The position numbers and the translations under genes are program-made. From the NCBI GenBank assembly GCA_951394405.1, contig OX596335.1, forward strand, positions 3,348,001 through 3,412,000: 64,000 nt of DNA. Direction: 5' to 3'. The notes below the pieces were generated by a model. The model was not told the DNA's origin, searched no databases, and saw nothing but the letters and a program-made list of their open reading frames with translations. Shown here piece after piece: positions 23,248 through 35,325 of this stretch; positions within the stretch are counted from its first letter, which is position 1, and every line of letters starts with the position of its first letter. The DNA is from Coprinellus micaceus (Eukaryota; Basidiomycota; Agaricomycetes; Agaricales; Psathyrellaceae).

Positions 23248-24629
23248 ATGGATGTCCAGAATGTCAAGGTCGCTGGTGTGGTGGCCTTCTACATGGTGTC
23301 GGCGCTGGTGGTACGTCGAACTCCCAACTTCTCGGGTCATTGAGATGCTAACAAGCGCGATAGATGGTCTTTGTGTGAGTCGGAATGCCTATGACAATAA
23401 GCGCTGGCCGTTTCAACTGACAGCTATCTTGCAGCAACAAGGCAGTCCTAACCCATGCACCAGACCTCCCCTTATTTTTCCTCCTCATACAACTATTAAT
23501 CGCCGTTATTCTTTTGCAAGTCTCCGCCCTTTTCACCAAAAAGATCGAATTACCCAAATTGGACGTCAAGGTCGCCAAATCGCTTGTTCCCGTGGTGGGC
23601 GTCAACATCGTTGGCCTTGTTTTCAATACCCTTTGCCTGCGCGATGTCGAGGCGTCCTTCTTCCAGGTACGGACCAGCGTTTCTCTCGGGTCCCGACGCG
23701 CTCACTGAAGCTTTCGTTGCCCTTCAGATTGCAAGGGGATTGGTGCTGCCGTTGACCATTGCAGTGTCGTGTGCTCACACTCGCACTTCGCCAACCAAGA
23801 AGGTCGTTGTCGCCTCGGGAATAGTGACCATTGGGTTCATGCTCGGAGTTGCCCCTTCTAAAGGCCTCCCGGATAAGGCGATCCCTTCGACCCTTTCCCT
23901 GGTCTACGGCGTACTATCTGCCTTCTTCATCGCCATCCACGCTGTCTTGATCAAGAGTTCCTTGCCTCACTGCAACAACTCGACGATCCAGCTCGCTTGG
24001 TGGACCAACGCTGGCTCTGCTGTGATGATCCTCCCCTTCGTGTTCTTCCATGGAGAACCCTGGAAGCTGATGGAACTCTACACCAGTGGCACTTGGGACC
24101 CACGGGTCTTTGTCTGGGGTAGCCTGGTCACTGGGGTCTTCGGCTTCCTCCTCTGCATCTCAGGCCTTCTCAGCATCAAGGTCACCAGTCCGATTACTCA
24201 TATGTTCTCTAGTGTATGTGCCCTTCTTGATTTCCCCTGGGGTTCTTCTCACGCCGTTTCATGCTACAGGCCGCACGATCCGTGCTTCAGACTCTCATTG
24301 GAGTGTGGGCCTTCGGAGACATTCTCACTGTGTACGTTCTCTGTCTGTGCATCCTCCAAGCCCACCCTGTCGGCTAACGCTATATCCTCTTCTCTGCACT
24401 TCACAGTAATCGTGGGACTTCGATCGGCATCATTTTGGGTGGTACGATGTGCGTTTGAGGATCCCTTTCCTCGCCTTGGGGCCTCGCTAACTTTAGTCGC
24501 AGGCACTATACTTGGCTAAAATCTCGCGAGAACTCGGGCCCCAAGCCTCCTCACCGCACTGGGGACGTCGAGCTTGGCTCGACCGAAGAGCGCGAGGCGC
24601 TCAAGAACTCTTCCAGCGAGAAGCGGTGA
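23248..24629 (+). CDS. GDP-fucose transporter-like nucleotide-sugar transporter (SLC35C family)
   Basis: Predicted 340-aa Golgi membrane antiporter of the drug/metabolite transporter superfamily. Exons: 23248-23310, 23364-23374 (11 nt), 23435-23666, 23728-24213, 24270-24331, 24407-24448, 24503-24629. About ten hydrophobic helices are visible. Segments shared with GDP-fucose transporters are MVFVNKAVL in the first helix, LVFNTLCLRDVEASFFQIAR, GFMLGV, AVLIKSSLP and the late IKVTSPITHMFSSAARS. The C-terminus is polar (about 45 residues) and ends in KR. Other SLC35/TPT members resemble this fold, so fucose specificity is supported mainly by the FNxLCL...SFF region and by the adjacent O-fucosyltransferase-like gene. 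Confidence 0.75.
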
Positions 24630-26106
24630 TGATTTTTTGCCTATAGTCGGACTTTCTAATGGACACTTCATCTATCGCTGCTCCCACTGCTGTTTCATCG
24701 TGGACTCTGGAAGGATCTTCCATCTCGGACAGAATTGTAGTTTAGGCACTTGTTTGAAGGTAGTTTTACTGTGTGTACATAGCCTGTACACTCCTCGAAG
24801 TAATCGGACCGATGCAGTACTTCTCTGGCTTCGATGGGTGAGCCTGTGAGCGTGCCAACCTCCTCTCCTGCAAACAGCTTACGAACTCGCGAGCCTACTT
24901 CATCCCCTCCTTGAGTCTATTTTTAACGTTGTATGTGCACAGTTAATTCACAGTCGGCAGCCGCGAATATTGACGACGTCGGACGGGTGTGGCGACCCGC
25001 GCCAGCATTCCTCCCTTCAGCCCAGGCCGCCGCATGGCCAACAAGCCCGCAGTAAAAGGCATCCATGCTAATTGACCCCTGCATGAACTCGGAAGGCTGA
25101 GAAACCCGGTTAGGGGGCTTGGGTCAGTACGCCTGAAGACTTCCGTTCGTGAAACCTTTACTACAGATCACTCAAACTATCGTGAGGTGCTGGTGAAGGA
25201 TGAAGCTTGAAGCTGTCCCGATATTTTTGGATGCTCATTTTGAATGTATTACCTTGGAGATCGATTGAATATACCCACTGGACGGCTTAGCCACCTCATC
25301 CGCGTTGTTTCAAGAGACTTCAGAAATGTCAGCCGTAGAGGCTCCAGACAGGGTAATGTCTGTCTTTCTCCGAATCGCGAGGCCATGTCAATGGGCTTAG
25401 GCACACATCGACTGGAGATCGCCTCCCAACGCCCACCACCACCTTCGAATCAGAAAGACGTCCTGCCTACAAGTCATCCCCGCCTTACCGTTCCCATGTC
25501 GTTCACCTCTAAGCTAAAATTGGCTCGAGTCGGCAGGGACTTCGCAGCTCTAGAGGGCCTTCTGGAGCTGCGCAATTCTGCAGTTACGCGGTACCGGGAA
25601 AATATAGAGGAGTCGGAACCACTCGAGATGACCCAGGATGTGCCGGTACTAGGTGTCCCTATTTCCGAGGTATGGGCGACCATGCGATGTGGTACTCTGG
25701 TGGGTGCAAGAACGAATTGATGGCGGCGGCAGCGGGTGACATCGATTTGATGAGCGCTTAAAATTCCGAGCTGAACCAGTGAACCACCCACGAGCTAGGG
25801 TTTGACCTTTACCACTTCACATCGTTTTCCTTTGTGGAATTTAAACTCGCTTCGCCTCGACCTGATCGGTGTGCTCGACCTTCTGTCGTTCTTGCTCATC
25901 AGCACGCGGACCACACAACGAACCACCTGCCACTGTATCTCCACTGTCACCCGAACCTGACAGGATATCAAGCGAACATCAAGCCTCGTTATGTTCCCCT
26001 GTGACTGTCGGAGATATGGTGTCTCGCATTAAGTACAATGGAACTGGCCCGAGATCGAACACCCCAACGTTCCAGGTCAACGTTGCACTCCTTACTCTGT
26101 TGCACC
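24630..26106. other. 1.5-kb intergenic region, one doubtful ORF
   Basis: Contains an ATG-initiated frame of 158 codons at 25244-25720 (+) with a hydrophilic, domain-free product. It has no intron signature or recognisable family and may be chance. The rest should hold the transporter 3' UTR and the acyltransferase promoter. Confidence 0.4.
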
Positions 26107-28023
26107 ATGTCCGTTCTCGTTGCCCCCGCTCGCCCTGCCAGCGGTGACCTTGTCCACCCCAGCGGTTCAGTCGCATCTCTCACCCCAGACGTCGTCACCG
26201 CCGTGAAGGGGATTCATCTACACGATGCGTCTACATTCCAGGAAACGCACACTGCTGCCACGTGGCCAGTTATTCGACGCCGGCTAGGGGATACTGAGGT
26301 GTCCTACTACCTCCCATCGCGCGAAAACGGCGTTAATGATATGTAGGTTGCTTTGATCTTCGCCTGGCCAAATCGCACTCAATGTTCGACTAAAGGTACC
26401 TCATGCTCGGTCTGAAGGCTACCCCGAAAGCAATGTCTGCCGCTAGAGTGAAGGCAGTTTGGGCTATTCTGCGATGCCGACACCCGTTACTTGCGTCCGG
26501 AGTTGAAATGGACAATTACGACGATATATTCTTCAAGTATGGTTCCATGGCTGCGTTTAATTGGACTAATTCTGACAAAGTGGTACCCCAGGTATTCCCC
26601 TCCTCGCACTCCTGCTGCGGCGTTGATAGACGCAGACGCAGCTTTGGAATACCGTTTACAGCCCTCCAATGGTCAGTTCGTCGCTGAGACGTCTCCCAGA
26701 TATCAGAACATGAATTCGCTGATCTCTTTCGTTAGAGTTACTCGACGACTACCTCAATGGTTCTAGGACCCTTTCTGACACTCGCCTATCCTATCTCATC
26801 GTGTCCTCTGCATCACAACTGTTGGAAGATATTGATGTGGAAAGCAACTTCGACCTCTTGATCTGTGCGACTCATTTCCTGGGAGACGGCATGGCCCTTC
26901 ACCAGTTCGCACACGAGTTTCTTAGCCTCTTGGGGAACCACAACGAAGCAGGTTTGCTTACCATTCTCGAGGGTGAATTAAACACCCTTACGGAGACATT
27001 CTCCGGGAAAGTGGACACGGGTTCGTCCATGCCACTCTCGTTGGAGGAACGCTTGCCGGCATCACCCTCCTCGAGATTCCACGCTGCAGCCGTACTCGTG
27101 GACCACCTCGGGGACCAACGACGACAGATTGTAGGTACTCCCTGATGTTTGTGACAAAGTAGTATTGACAAGTCTGCATACAGGGTGGTCACGCATTCCC
27201 GAAGAAAAAGTCCCTGGAACGTCGGACCATTGTGCCAACAGTCTCCTACGATGGAGACCGAACCAAGGCCGTCCTGCGTACGTGTAAGGGACATGGAGTT
27301 TCAATCTCTAGTGTAATCTTCGCCCTGTGTAACGTCGCATGGGCAAGGACACAGAACAGGGGCTGGGAGTCGCCAATGTACGTATTCACCGCTTCCTATG
27401 ACCGTATTCCTTGCTCACGGCACGCTGCTTAAAGGATGATGTATTCGGCGCTCAATATTCGACCACACCTAAAGGCAAGCGAGCGGCTCAACAACTCGTA
27501 CTTCTTCCTAGCCATCGGGTTCTTCAATATCGTCCTCCCTTCCTTCGTTCCAGCGGGCTGTGAGGAGAGTAAAATCTTCTGGCACCGTGCACGCTCAGTC
27601 AAGACGCAGACCGCCAAGATCGCCAAAAACGCCTGCCTTGTCTCTCGGAGCAAGGAAATGTCAAAGGAACGCGGTCTTCGCGCGCGGATTTGGGGCATGC
27701 AAGACGACGGGGTCGAGTGCACTCTGTCGCCCCCTAGGCGAACCCTCTTTGACGGGGAAGCCAAGGCAACTTCCGCTGCCCTCATCGGGTTGTCCATGTT
27801 GGGCAACCTGGATGGAATATACAAGCACCCTTCGTTCCCAACCCTGAAGTTGCATACTTTGACCACAGGTTCCCGGCAGCGAAATGGAGGCATGTTGCTC
27901 TTCGGGTACACGTTTGTGGGCAAGTTGTGGTTGAGCCTTGGCTACGACGTTAATGGCTTCGATGACGACGTCGTGCAAGCGTTTTGGCGTAATCTACTAG
28001 CTTGCGTCGACGACTTCCTGTAA
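26107..28023 (+). CDS. CoA-dependent acyltransferase-like protein (HxxxDG, condensation-type fold)
   Basis: Predicted 544 aa from six exons: 26107-26342, 26396-26536, 26592-26671, 26736-27130, 27184-27377, 27435-28023. The catalytic-type motif HFLGDG (His-x3-Asp-Gly) follows a hydrophobic strand (FDLLICAT), as in chloramphenicol-acetyltransferase-fold acyltransferases. The N-terminal SVRxx-like region and the later PHLKASERLNNSYFFLAIGF segment resemble basidiomycete proteins annotated as CAT-like or alcohol-acetyltransferase-like. The second conserved motif of BAHD enzymes (DFGWG) is not seen, so this is not a standard BAHD enzyme. Substrate and pathway are unknown. No biosynthetic cluster surrounds it. 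Confidence 0.65.
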
Positions 28024-29049
28024 GAATCCTGTTAGATACCCTTTCTGTAATTGATACCTTTGAGCTTGTCGAACGCTCGCTCAAATGACGCGGGGCTCAG
28101 ATGAAAGGGAAGCCGAAGAAGTTAAACTACTGAATGATATACAATGCGTGCTTATGGTTCATGTCCGTCGTGAATATGCCTCTGAATTACAGATCCTCCA
28201 GAAAGGAAATGGGATGGTAGTAAGTTGGTTTTGGTTGGCGCAATATTGGTCATGATGATCGAGCAGGGAGGCGACGGGGCTGAGCGTATGAGGGCCTACA
28301 TGATATGTCAGTTGGAGACCATTATTGCCAGCAGAGAGAAAGCGTACAAAGGCTTCAAGTACGACCTAGCAGCGAGACCGATGAAGAGTGCCTCGATGGA
28401 ACCCCAGAGAGCGAGGGTCTACAAAGCGCGAGCTCGTTAGCTTCCCCAGCGTCAGCGAAGGGATTAAACCGGCTCACCTTGTAACGGGCAAGGAAGAGGT
28501 TGTACATGGTTGGTTGGTTGTTTAACGGATCGTCGGATGTAAAAGGGGAAGTCGAAGTTAAAGAAGCTTTTTTCGAAAATATTGCTTCTGAGGAGGGAGG
28601 TTTTCACGGAGGCTGGTTGCGAATTCGAAATCTGGAGGACTTCTCGATTCTCCGAACCCCTTATAAAGCGGGAAATGCCTCTCATACTTCCGAAATGGCG
28701 ACAAAACGCTATGTTCCGTTACGTTCTGGCCACGCAGATAAACCCGACCTATTCCTGAATTGCCCGTAACAAGAGAGGCTAGGATTGCTCTAGGAACAAC
28801 TAGCCTGCATTCCACCGTGGTCGAGCTCAAGCCTGTGCAGGTCCATGCAACCCCCCATTCCAAACGCGGTGATGGCGATTGACGAGAACAGAGGCCTATC
28901 GAAACAGGGACGAAGTCTGGACCGCGGTGATTGGAACCGGTTGCTGAAGACAGGGGCTAAACACGCGCCCACAAGCGATGGCCGCGCGTCGACCCAAGGT
29001 AGACCGTTCCCGACTGCGTGCGTCATGATCAATAGGTCTATTAGCCTTC
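28024..29049. other. 1.0-kb intergenic region between convergent genes
   Basis: Between the stops of the acyltransferase gene (+) and the TBC gene (-). It is longer than other convergent gaps here (26-226 bp) and could hide a small gene. However, frames on both strands lack ATG-initiated recognisable products. Confidence 0.4.
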
Positions 29050-31296
29050 CTACAAGTCTGGAAGCTCCCTTTGAATCAACCGAGTCCAGGTGCTGTCCCT
29101 CCACCAGTCGTCCATATGGTCGATTCGGTCCCAAAGTGTTTCCTCGTCCACGCCATAGATTTCATACTTTCCGCCATCCAATGAAGCTCCATCACGTTTC
29201 GCGACTTCCAATGCCGCTTTATTTTCCCCTCTATTGAACGGCGTTAAGCACTAGTAGTGGAGAAGAAATGCGAGGCAATCACGCACTTAATAAGTTCAAG
29301 CAGCTCCTTTCGCTCGGGGAAGAACAGCCTAGACTCGAGAACGGCCAGGATCCCTATCGCCGCGCGAAAGAGGAAGGAATCGCCTTCCAGGAGTAAGACG
29401 TCCCATACCCTGGCGCAAGCTTCGAACGGAAGGTGGTCAAGAAAGAGTGGTATTAGCCAGTTCGGTAGATATGCGGCGGGCGATATCTGATGCTGTTTGA
29501 AGTTGAAGTAGACTTTAAAGGTTCGTCAGTACTCTATCTTCGCAGCCTGGTCAAGGCTTACTCTTCGGCATCCCGTCGGCAAGAAGTGTATCAAATATTC
29601 TGGAAGAAATGCTCACAACACACCCGTTGCGATAGGGCAAGGAGGCTGCTCACCTGTAGTATGCTTCTACCTGATCCATTTCAGTTATCAGCAAACCCCC
29701 GAAAACGCAAAGGTCACATCACTCACGTCGTCTTTCGCCTGCTCTCCCCCAAAGAAACTGCGCAGACAATGTCTATCCAGAAGATTACGCATAACATTAA
29801 ACGCGTTTGGAATGGGAAGGTTGATAAGTAACATAGCTGCAACCCGTGCTGCGCCAGGTGTGTAACTCAGGCCTTCGTCACTCCGCGCTACGACCCACGC
29901 GTATAGCATTTCCTTGAGCTCGGGGTATAACGGCCCAGTTTCCGGGTGGAAGATGTGTAGCGCGGGTAACGTACTATGGACGTCTTCCTCGAGAAGGTCG
30001 AGGATATCTTGAGGGAAAACGCCAGAGGATAACGCTCGCTTCGCTCTGGCGAGGCATATACGGTAGTGGTCTGAGGTTGTGAGTGTAGGTCGGATATGAT
30101 TAGTGATCGCTAGCCTTACCTTTACTCAACGCCAACGGATTCCCAACTGCCTTCTCCCACATTGGCGCGCGAAGTTTGGTCGGGATGCCGCGCCACCACA
30201 GTCTCCTCAGCTGTGGATTCTTGAATACGACCTTCCAATCTGGCACGATCTCCTTCTCCCAAATGTGCAGTGTGTCTTCGACCGCCTTCTCTCTTAGTAG
30301 CCGCCGCTCTTGGAGTGCTTTCCGTCGTTTCTCGGCTATAGCGGCACGTTACTTACTATCAACAGACCTGGTTGATCGAGTGTACTCACCTGCAAGCCGA
30401 CTCTGCTTCATCATGTGCTGCCAATCCGCCATATGCTTATCATCCTCGCGCCTTGATTTCGGAGGCAAGAACGTCGGACGAGTCTTGCTTCTAACCTTCT
30501 CAAACATACTTGGACCACTACCAGAGCGAGACGACTTGTGTGTAAACGTCTTTTCTGTCAATAGAGTCGAAGGCCCCGTGCTGGTGTTGGGTACAGAAGA
30601 GGAGGTTCGTATCGACTGAGAGGAGACCTTGATTTGGGATGTAGAAGCTGGGGTAGAGGGTGACGAGGCAGAGGCCATAACGGCGGCAGCACCATTCGCA
30701 GCGGCCGCCATGGCGGGTATCGCGTCAGTAGAGGATGATGCATGGGATTGATTGACTGGAGAAGGTGAAGCCGAAGGGGATCTTGCATCCTCTGAGTTGC
30801 TGGGTTTCGCCTCGGATGTCAAGGTAACTCGGTGTGTCCGTGCGTCGATGATCACGTCGGGATATGGATGAGGGCTGGTTTCAGGTTCAGAGGTTTTGGG
30901 GCTTGCAGGAAGACCGAAATGGCCATATGCTGGACTCTCTTCAGAGTCTGAGTGGACTTCTGTTCTAGAAGAATGTGGGATATGGGAGAAATGCCCCGAA
31001 GGCGGGGATTGCACAGTCGGGGATGTCCACTCTCCTTCCTGTCCATACGTGCTGCCGTTGATGTCGAGTGTGGAGACAGAGTCGTTGGCCTTGGCCGTGA
31101 AGAACGCCCCTGTCGTGGACCCAGTATTACGCGGGGACTCTTCGTCTTCCCAAGTGGCCTCTAATGAAGGTAGATGCAGTACTAGTTCCTTGCGAATAGA
31201 CTCGGGATTGAACGAGGTCGAGAGATCGTCGTCGTCGCCATCATCAAAGGCGTCATCGTCGAGCTTCAGAGCAGCGATCGCGCGTGAATGAGACAT
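29050..31296 (-). CDS. TBC-domain (Rab GAP-type) protein with degenerate active site
   Basis: Predicted 642 aa. Minus-strand exons: 31296-30390, 30335-30120, 30070-29727, 29670-29654 (17 nt), 29599-29562, 29512-29287, 29230-29050. Residues 1 to about 300 are a Ser/Pro-rich disordered region with acidic DDGDDDD near the start. The TBC domain starts around LWWRGIPTKLRAPMW. It continues through DILDLLEEDVHSTLPALHIF, LSYTPGAARVAAMLLIN and FNFKQHQISPAAYLPNWLIPLF, and ends with the LESRLFFPERKELLELIKGE segment. In canonical GAPs the motifs are IxxDxxR and YxQ. Here the Arg-finger position reads Ser and the Gln position reads Pro. It is likely a Rab-binding or regulatory TBC protein rather than a dual-finger GAP. 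It is head to head with GCP4 across 189 bp. Confidence 0.85.
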
Positions 31297-31485
31297 GGGA
31301 GAGGCGGAGAGAGATGCACAACGCCTGCGTCGCCAGACGCTGTAGTGATATCCGTAGTCATGATCGTGACCTGCATCGCTCTTGTCACGAGCCTAAGCGC
31401 GTCGTGATTAGTGCCGACGCAACTCTGACCGTCTCCTCCACCATCCTGGAACCAACTTGCCTTCACTCACCCGGATCCACTCGAT

Positions 31486-33749
31486 ATGATTTCAGAGGTT
31501 CTGTTGCTCCTGGCGGGCCATTCATCCTCCCTGTTCCCCACCGATCACACCTTGAACAAGGACATTGCGCCCCTGCTCCATCCTGGCGAAAAACAGTGTC
31601 TGGAATCGCTTGGCCTGATTGCCTACCGCTACAGGAAGGTTAAGGAGGCGTGCAAGAAGCTCCAGAGGTCCCCTTCACGTTATATATGCGCGCTGTGCGC
31701 GTCGCTCTCGCAGATCCTAAAGCACGACTATGAAGCGCTAGTCGTTGAGACGGAAGCCAAAGTCCTCAAACGCGACTCACTCCTTGTTGCCAACGGCGCG
31801 TTCGTCCCACTATCTTCTGTGCGTGCCATCTTCTCCGCATGGGACGCCCCCCTCGCTGCACTCTCGACACTCATGGGTGACCTCCAATCAGACAAAGAAT
31901 GGAAGGCTGGGCCGCTAATCGATATGCTGCTCGCGCGGTCGAAGACGGGGGTGCATCGCGTTGCAGATATATTTGCGCGGTTATCGACAGCGGTCCAGTC
32001 CGTGTGGAGGTCGCATTTAACGGCATTAATGGTCCATGGGTCGCTATCAGACGTGGAACCTCTGGCGACCAAGGACTACGTCCTCATCGAGAGCTCCTTC
32101 CCCTCATGCATCTCCCCTCAATCACGAGAACTTATTGTGTACGTGGGACGTGCGATCGGGACAATCAAAGCAGTCAAATGGCAGAAGCAGCTACCACGGA
32201 TGCTGGCCACGGAGCACACTCTCATGCTCGATAGCGTTCTCCCTGAAGATCAGCACGCCTTTGACACCGTCGTCAGTCAAATCCGTATCAACGTGGGCGA
32301 ATGGCTCTGGCTGAACGTCCTCACGAAGAAGGATATCGAGGATGCAGTGGACTCACTGTGAGATTTGCGTCCCTCTATCTCCTTTTCTCGCGTCTAATGA
32401 GTCCTCCAGGGGCAACTACTTCCTACTTCGAAATGGGGAGTTCTGCCTCGCCCTGATCCGCGAAATCGAACGGCTCAAGGTTTCAAGATTGACGAACCGA
32501 CACGGACACGCTTCCACGATACGGGAGCAGGACTTGAATCTCGCGCTGCTTCGCGCATCCCTTGGAACATCCGCCCAACATGATCCTTGTCTTGCCCGAA
32601 TCCGATTCCATCTGCTCACTGGGCCAATGCGACCTCTCCCCCCTTCTCTTACCCAACTGAACAAGCATCCATCGCATTCGACATCATTCGCAAACGCGAG
32701 TCCCTTTGATGTGTCCCTATTCAACTCCCAATTGCTTGGTACGCCACTGTCCCTCCTCTACAACATCGAATGGCCACTGGATCTCTTCTTGGGGAAGACG
32801 GAGCTGACAGCATACGGCGTCGTTTTCTCCTTCCTATCTGCCTTGCGCAAGACACATACCCGAGTTCACGGCTGTTGGAGCTCGCTCTCGAACGCTCAAC
32901 GTGCGCGACGGCGATGGACGGGGCTCGGGGAAGGAGGGACTTCGGAGGATTCTGAAGCGCGGAAGAAGCTACTCCGACGTGGGTGGGGGATTGTGAGGGA
33001 TATGGGCTGGTTCCTGGACACGCTTCTGGGATATGTGATGATGGACGTAGTGGAAGTCGAGTTCCAAAAGTTGAAAGGGGTGCTCTTGAAGGAAGGCACG
33101 TCCGCCGAACAGCCTTCCTCCAAGGGCGAGGCGAGTTCGGCGAGCCAAGCGAACCAGAAGCCGATCACGCCGTTGGACTTTACATCCCTTCGGACGATTC
33201 ATGCGAACTATCTCGACCGACTGTTGAACGGATGCCTCCTGACGAACCCCGGGCTGACTACTGTTCTCCAGTCGATCCTCGAGACATGTGAGCATCTCGC
33301 CGCTCAGGTGGAAAGATGGGGTGGCGACGTGCTGCCTGCGCTGTTGTTTGAGGGCAGTCTCCGCCCTGGCGAGGAAGGAGTTGGGGCGATGGTGAAGGAA
33401 CGCTGGGCAGTTGTGGCGGATATTGACGAGGTAAGCGCCCCTCCCAAGCGTCTTGGACCGTGTGCTCATTCTACGCAAGACATTGCGCAATCTCTTGGAG
33501 TTGTTCTACGAGCAGCTGAATGCGTCGATATCGCAACAGCCTCTCTCGAATGGGCTTGACGCGTCGAGGAGTATGTATGTTGGGGTCAGTGTGGCGAATC
33601 GGTCAGCTGTCAACATGTCCCGGGGGATCGATAAGAACATGGACGACAGCCGGCGACATGTGGAGAGGCTGCTGCTGAGACTGGATTTCAACGGGGGGCT
33701 GTCGAAGCCGCGACGGGTGGAGGGGGAGATTCTGAGCGGACTGCGGTAG
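31486..33749 (+). CDS. Gamma-tubulin complex component 4 (GCP4)
   Basis: Predicted 720-aa Spc97/Spc98-family protein that binds gamma-tubulin and builds the ring complex for microtubule nucleation. Exons: 31486-32357, 32410-33430, 33480-33749. The N-terminus MISEVLLLLAGHSSSLF matches the start of GCP4. The GRIP1 region contains FARLSTAVQSVWRSHLTALMVHGSL and KDYVLIESSFPSCISP. The GRIP2 region follows GNYFLLRNGEFC and includes YNIEWPLDLFL and VFSFLSALRKTH. Acidic/Ser-rich insertions lie around residues 500-540. Length is slightly above human GCP4 (667 aa), arguing against GCP5/6. The name rests on the N-terminus and size. Confidence 0.88.
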
Positions 33750-33960
33750 ATTAGATAGGGACGCGTGTATTAGTCAGCCGGAACGGAGACGCGCTGGCAG
33801 AGCAATCGTTGTGTTTTTCCGTGACTGGCTACAAAATGAACCGGGTGGGGGTGGCTGCTTTCCGGAGAGGACTCAAGGTGCGCCATTATGATGCTATTAT
33901 CGATGAGATTGTGATACCGGACCCTGTGTCGCCAACCCACCTCAGCCTCTCCCAATCCTA

Positions 33961-35138
33961 ATGGCCTCTGCGCCAAATACGGCCCAACGCCTCTCCCAGC
34001 AACTGCGCTTTCTTTCTTCCTCTCCACCACAAAATATGTCCTCCGGTGAGTTCATCGTCGGTCCACATCCTCCTCGCCGTGCTCAACAGCGACCACCCAG
34101 CCTACACCCCCCGCCTCATCGGCGCCCCCAACACCCTTGGTCAGTGCTCCCCGTTGTCCGCCGAGATCTCTGCATCTGATACAGGCCCCAGACCACCGCG
34201 TCTTCATCGAGCAGAACGGCCAGGTCGTCTCGCCCTTCCACGACATCCCGCTTTTCGCCGACCAGGGCAATGGCATCTTCAACATGATCGTCGAGATCCC
34301 CCGCTGGACCAACGCCAAGCTCGAGATCTCCAAGGAGGAGCCCTTCAACCCTATCAAGCAGGATATCAAGAAGGGTCGTCTCCGCTTCGTCCGCAACTGC
34401 TTCCCCCACCACGGCTACATCTGGAACTACGGTGCCTTCCCCCAGGTACGCATTTTGGCAGTTGGCGGGCGACAGCGATCTAATCTAATCTATGCAGACC
34501 TGGGAGGATCCCACCACCTCTCACGCCGAGACCAAGGCCAAGGGCGACAACGACCCTCTCGATGTCTGCGAGATCGGCGAGCAGGTTGGCTACGTTGGCC
34601 AGGTCAAGCAGGTCAAGGTCCTCGGTATCATGGCCCTCCTCGACGAGGGTGAGACCGACTGGAAGATCATCGTCGTCGATGTTCAGGACCCCCTTGCCTC
34701 CAAATTGAACGACATTGAGGACGTCGAGAGGCACCTCCCCGGTCTCATCCGTGCCACCAACGAGTGGTTCCGCATCTACAAGATCCCCGACGGAAAGGCC
34801 GAGAACACCTTTGCCTTCTCTGGCGAGGCTAAGAACAAGAAGTACGCTACTGAGATTATTCACGAGTGCCACGAAGCCTGGCGCCGTCTCATCACTGGCG
34901 AGACTCCTGCTCAAGCCCCCACCCACGACATCTCCATCCGCAACATCACCATCCAGAACTCCCCTGGATTCGTTGCCAGGAACGACCCCGCCTATACCAA
35001 CCTCCCTGCCGACTCCAGGAAGCCCCCTGCCCCTATCGACCCTTCCAGTGAGTTCATTCGCCCATTTGTACCCAAGCATTTCCTTACTTACACCCCGCAG
35101 TCTCCAAGTGGTTCTACATCTCCTCTGCTCAGGTCTAA
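33961..35138 (+). CDS. IPP1: Inorganic pyrophosphatase (family I)
   Basis: Hydrolyses pyrophosphate to two phosphates, driving biosynthesis. Exons from the longer start: 33961-34045, 34101-34139, 34192-34445, 34498-35047, 35101-35138 (321 aa). From the internal ATG at 34036 the product is 296 aa. The catalytic metal-binding motif is [13 protein letters not shown], preceded by [13 protein letters not shown] and NYGAFPQTWEDP. The C-terminus ends [11 protein letters not shown]. The short form aligns with yeast Ipp1 from its first residues ([16 protein letters not shown]). The extra 25 residues ([20 protein letters not shown] and following) are rich in Ser, Gln and Arg with no acidic residue, like a mitochondrial presequence. 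The two forms may serve cytosol and mitochondria. Confidence 0.95.
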
Positions 35139-35325
35139 ACAGAAATGAACACAGTTACTGCGGGGTTGTACATAGGAAGAAGTCAAATCATCATATCATC
35201 GGAATCCACCGTGCATTGTGGCTTTGATTCGTAGCATTATATTGCGTGGGCCCATGGTACTACGTGTATATATAAGTCGTCTAAATTACGGTCCGTCATC
35301 AAGAAAGCCAGCTACGAGCGATGCA

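Noticed and set aside
25244..25720. 158-codon ATG ORF on the plus strand
   Set aside because: No domain, no intron evidence, unusual composition; kept only as a note in the intergenic entry.
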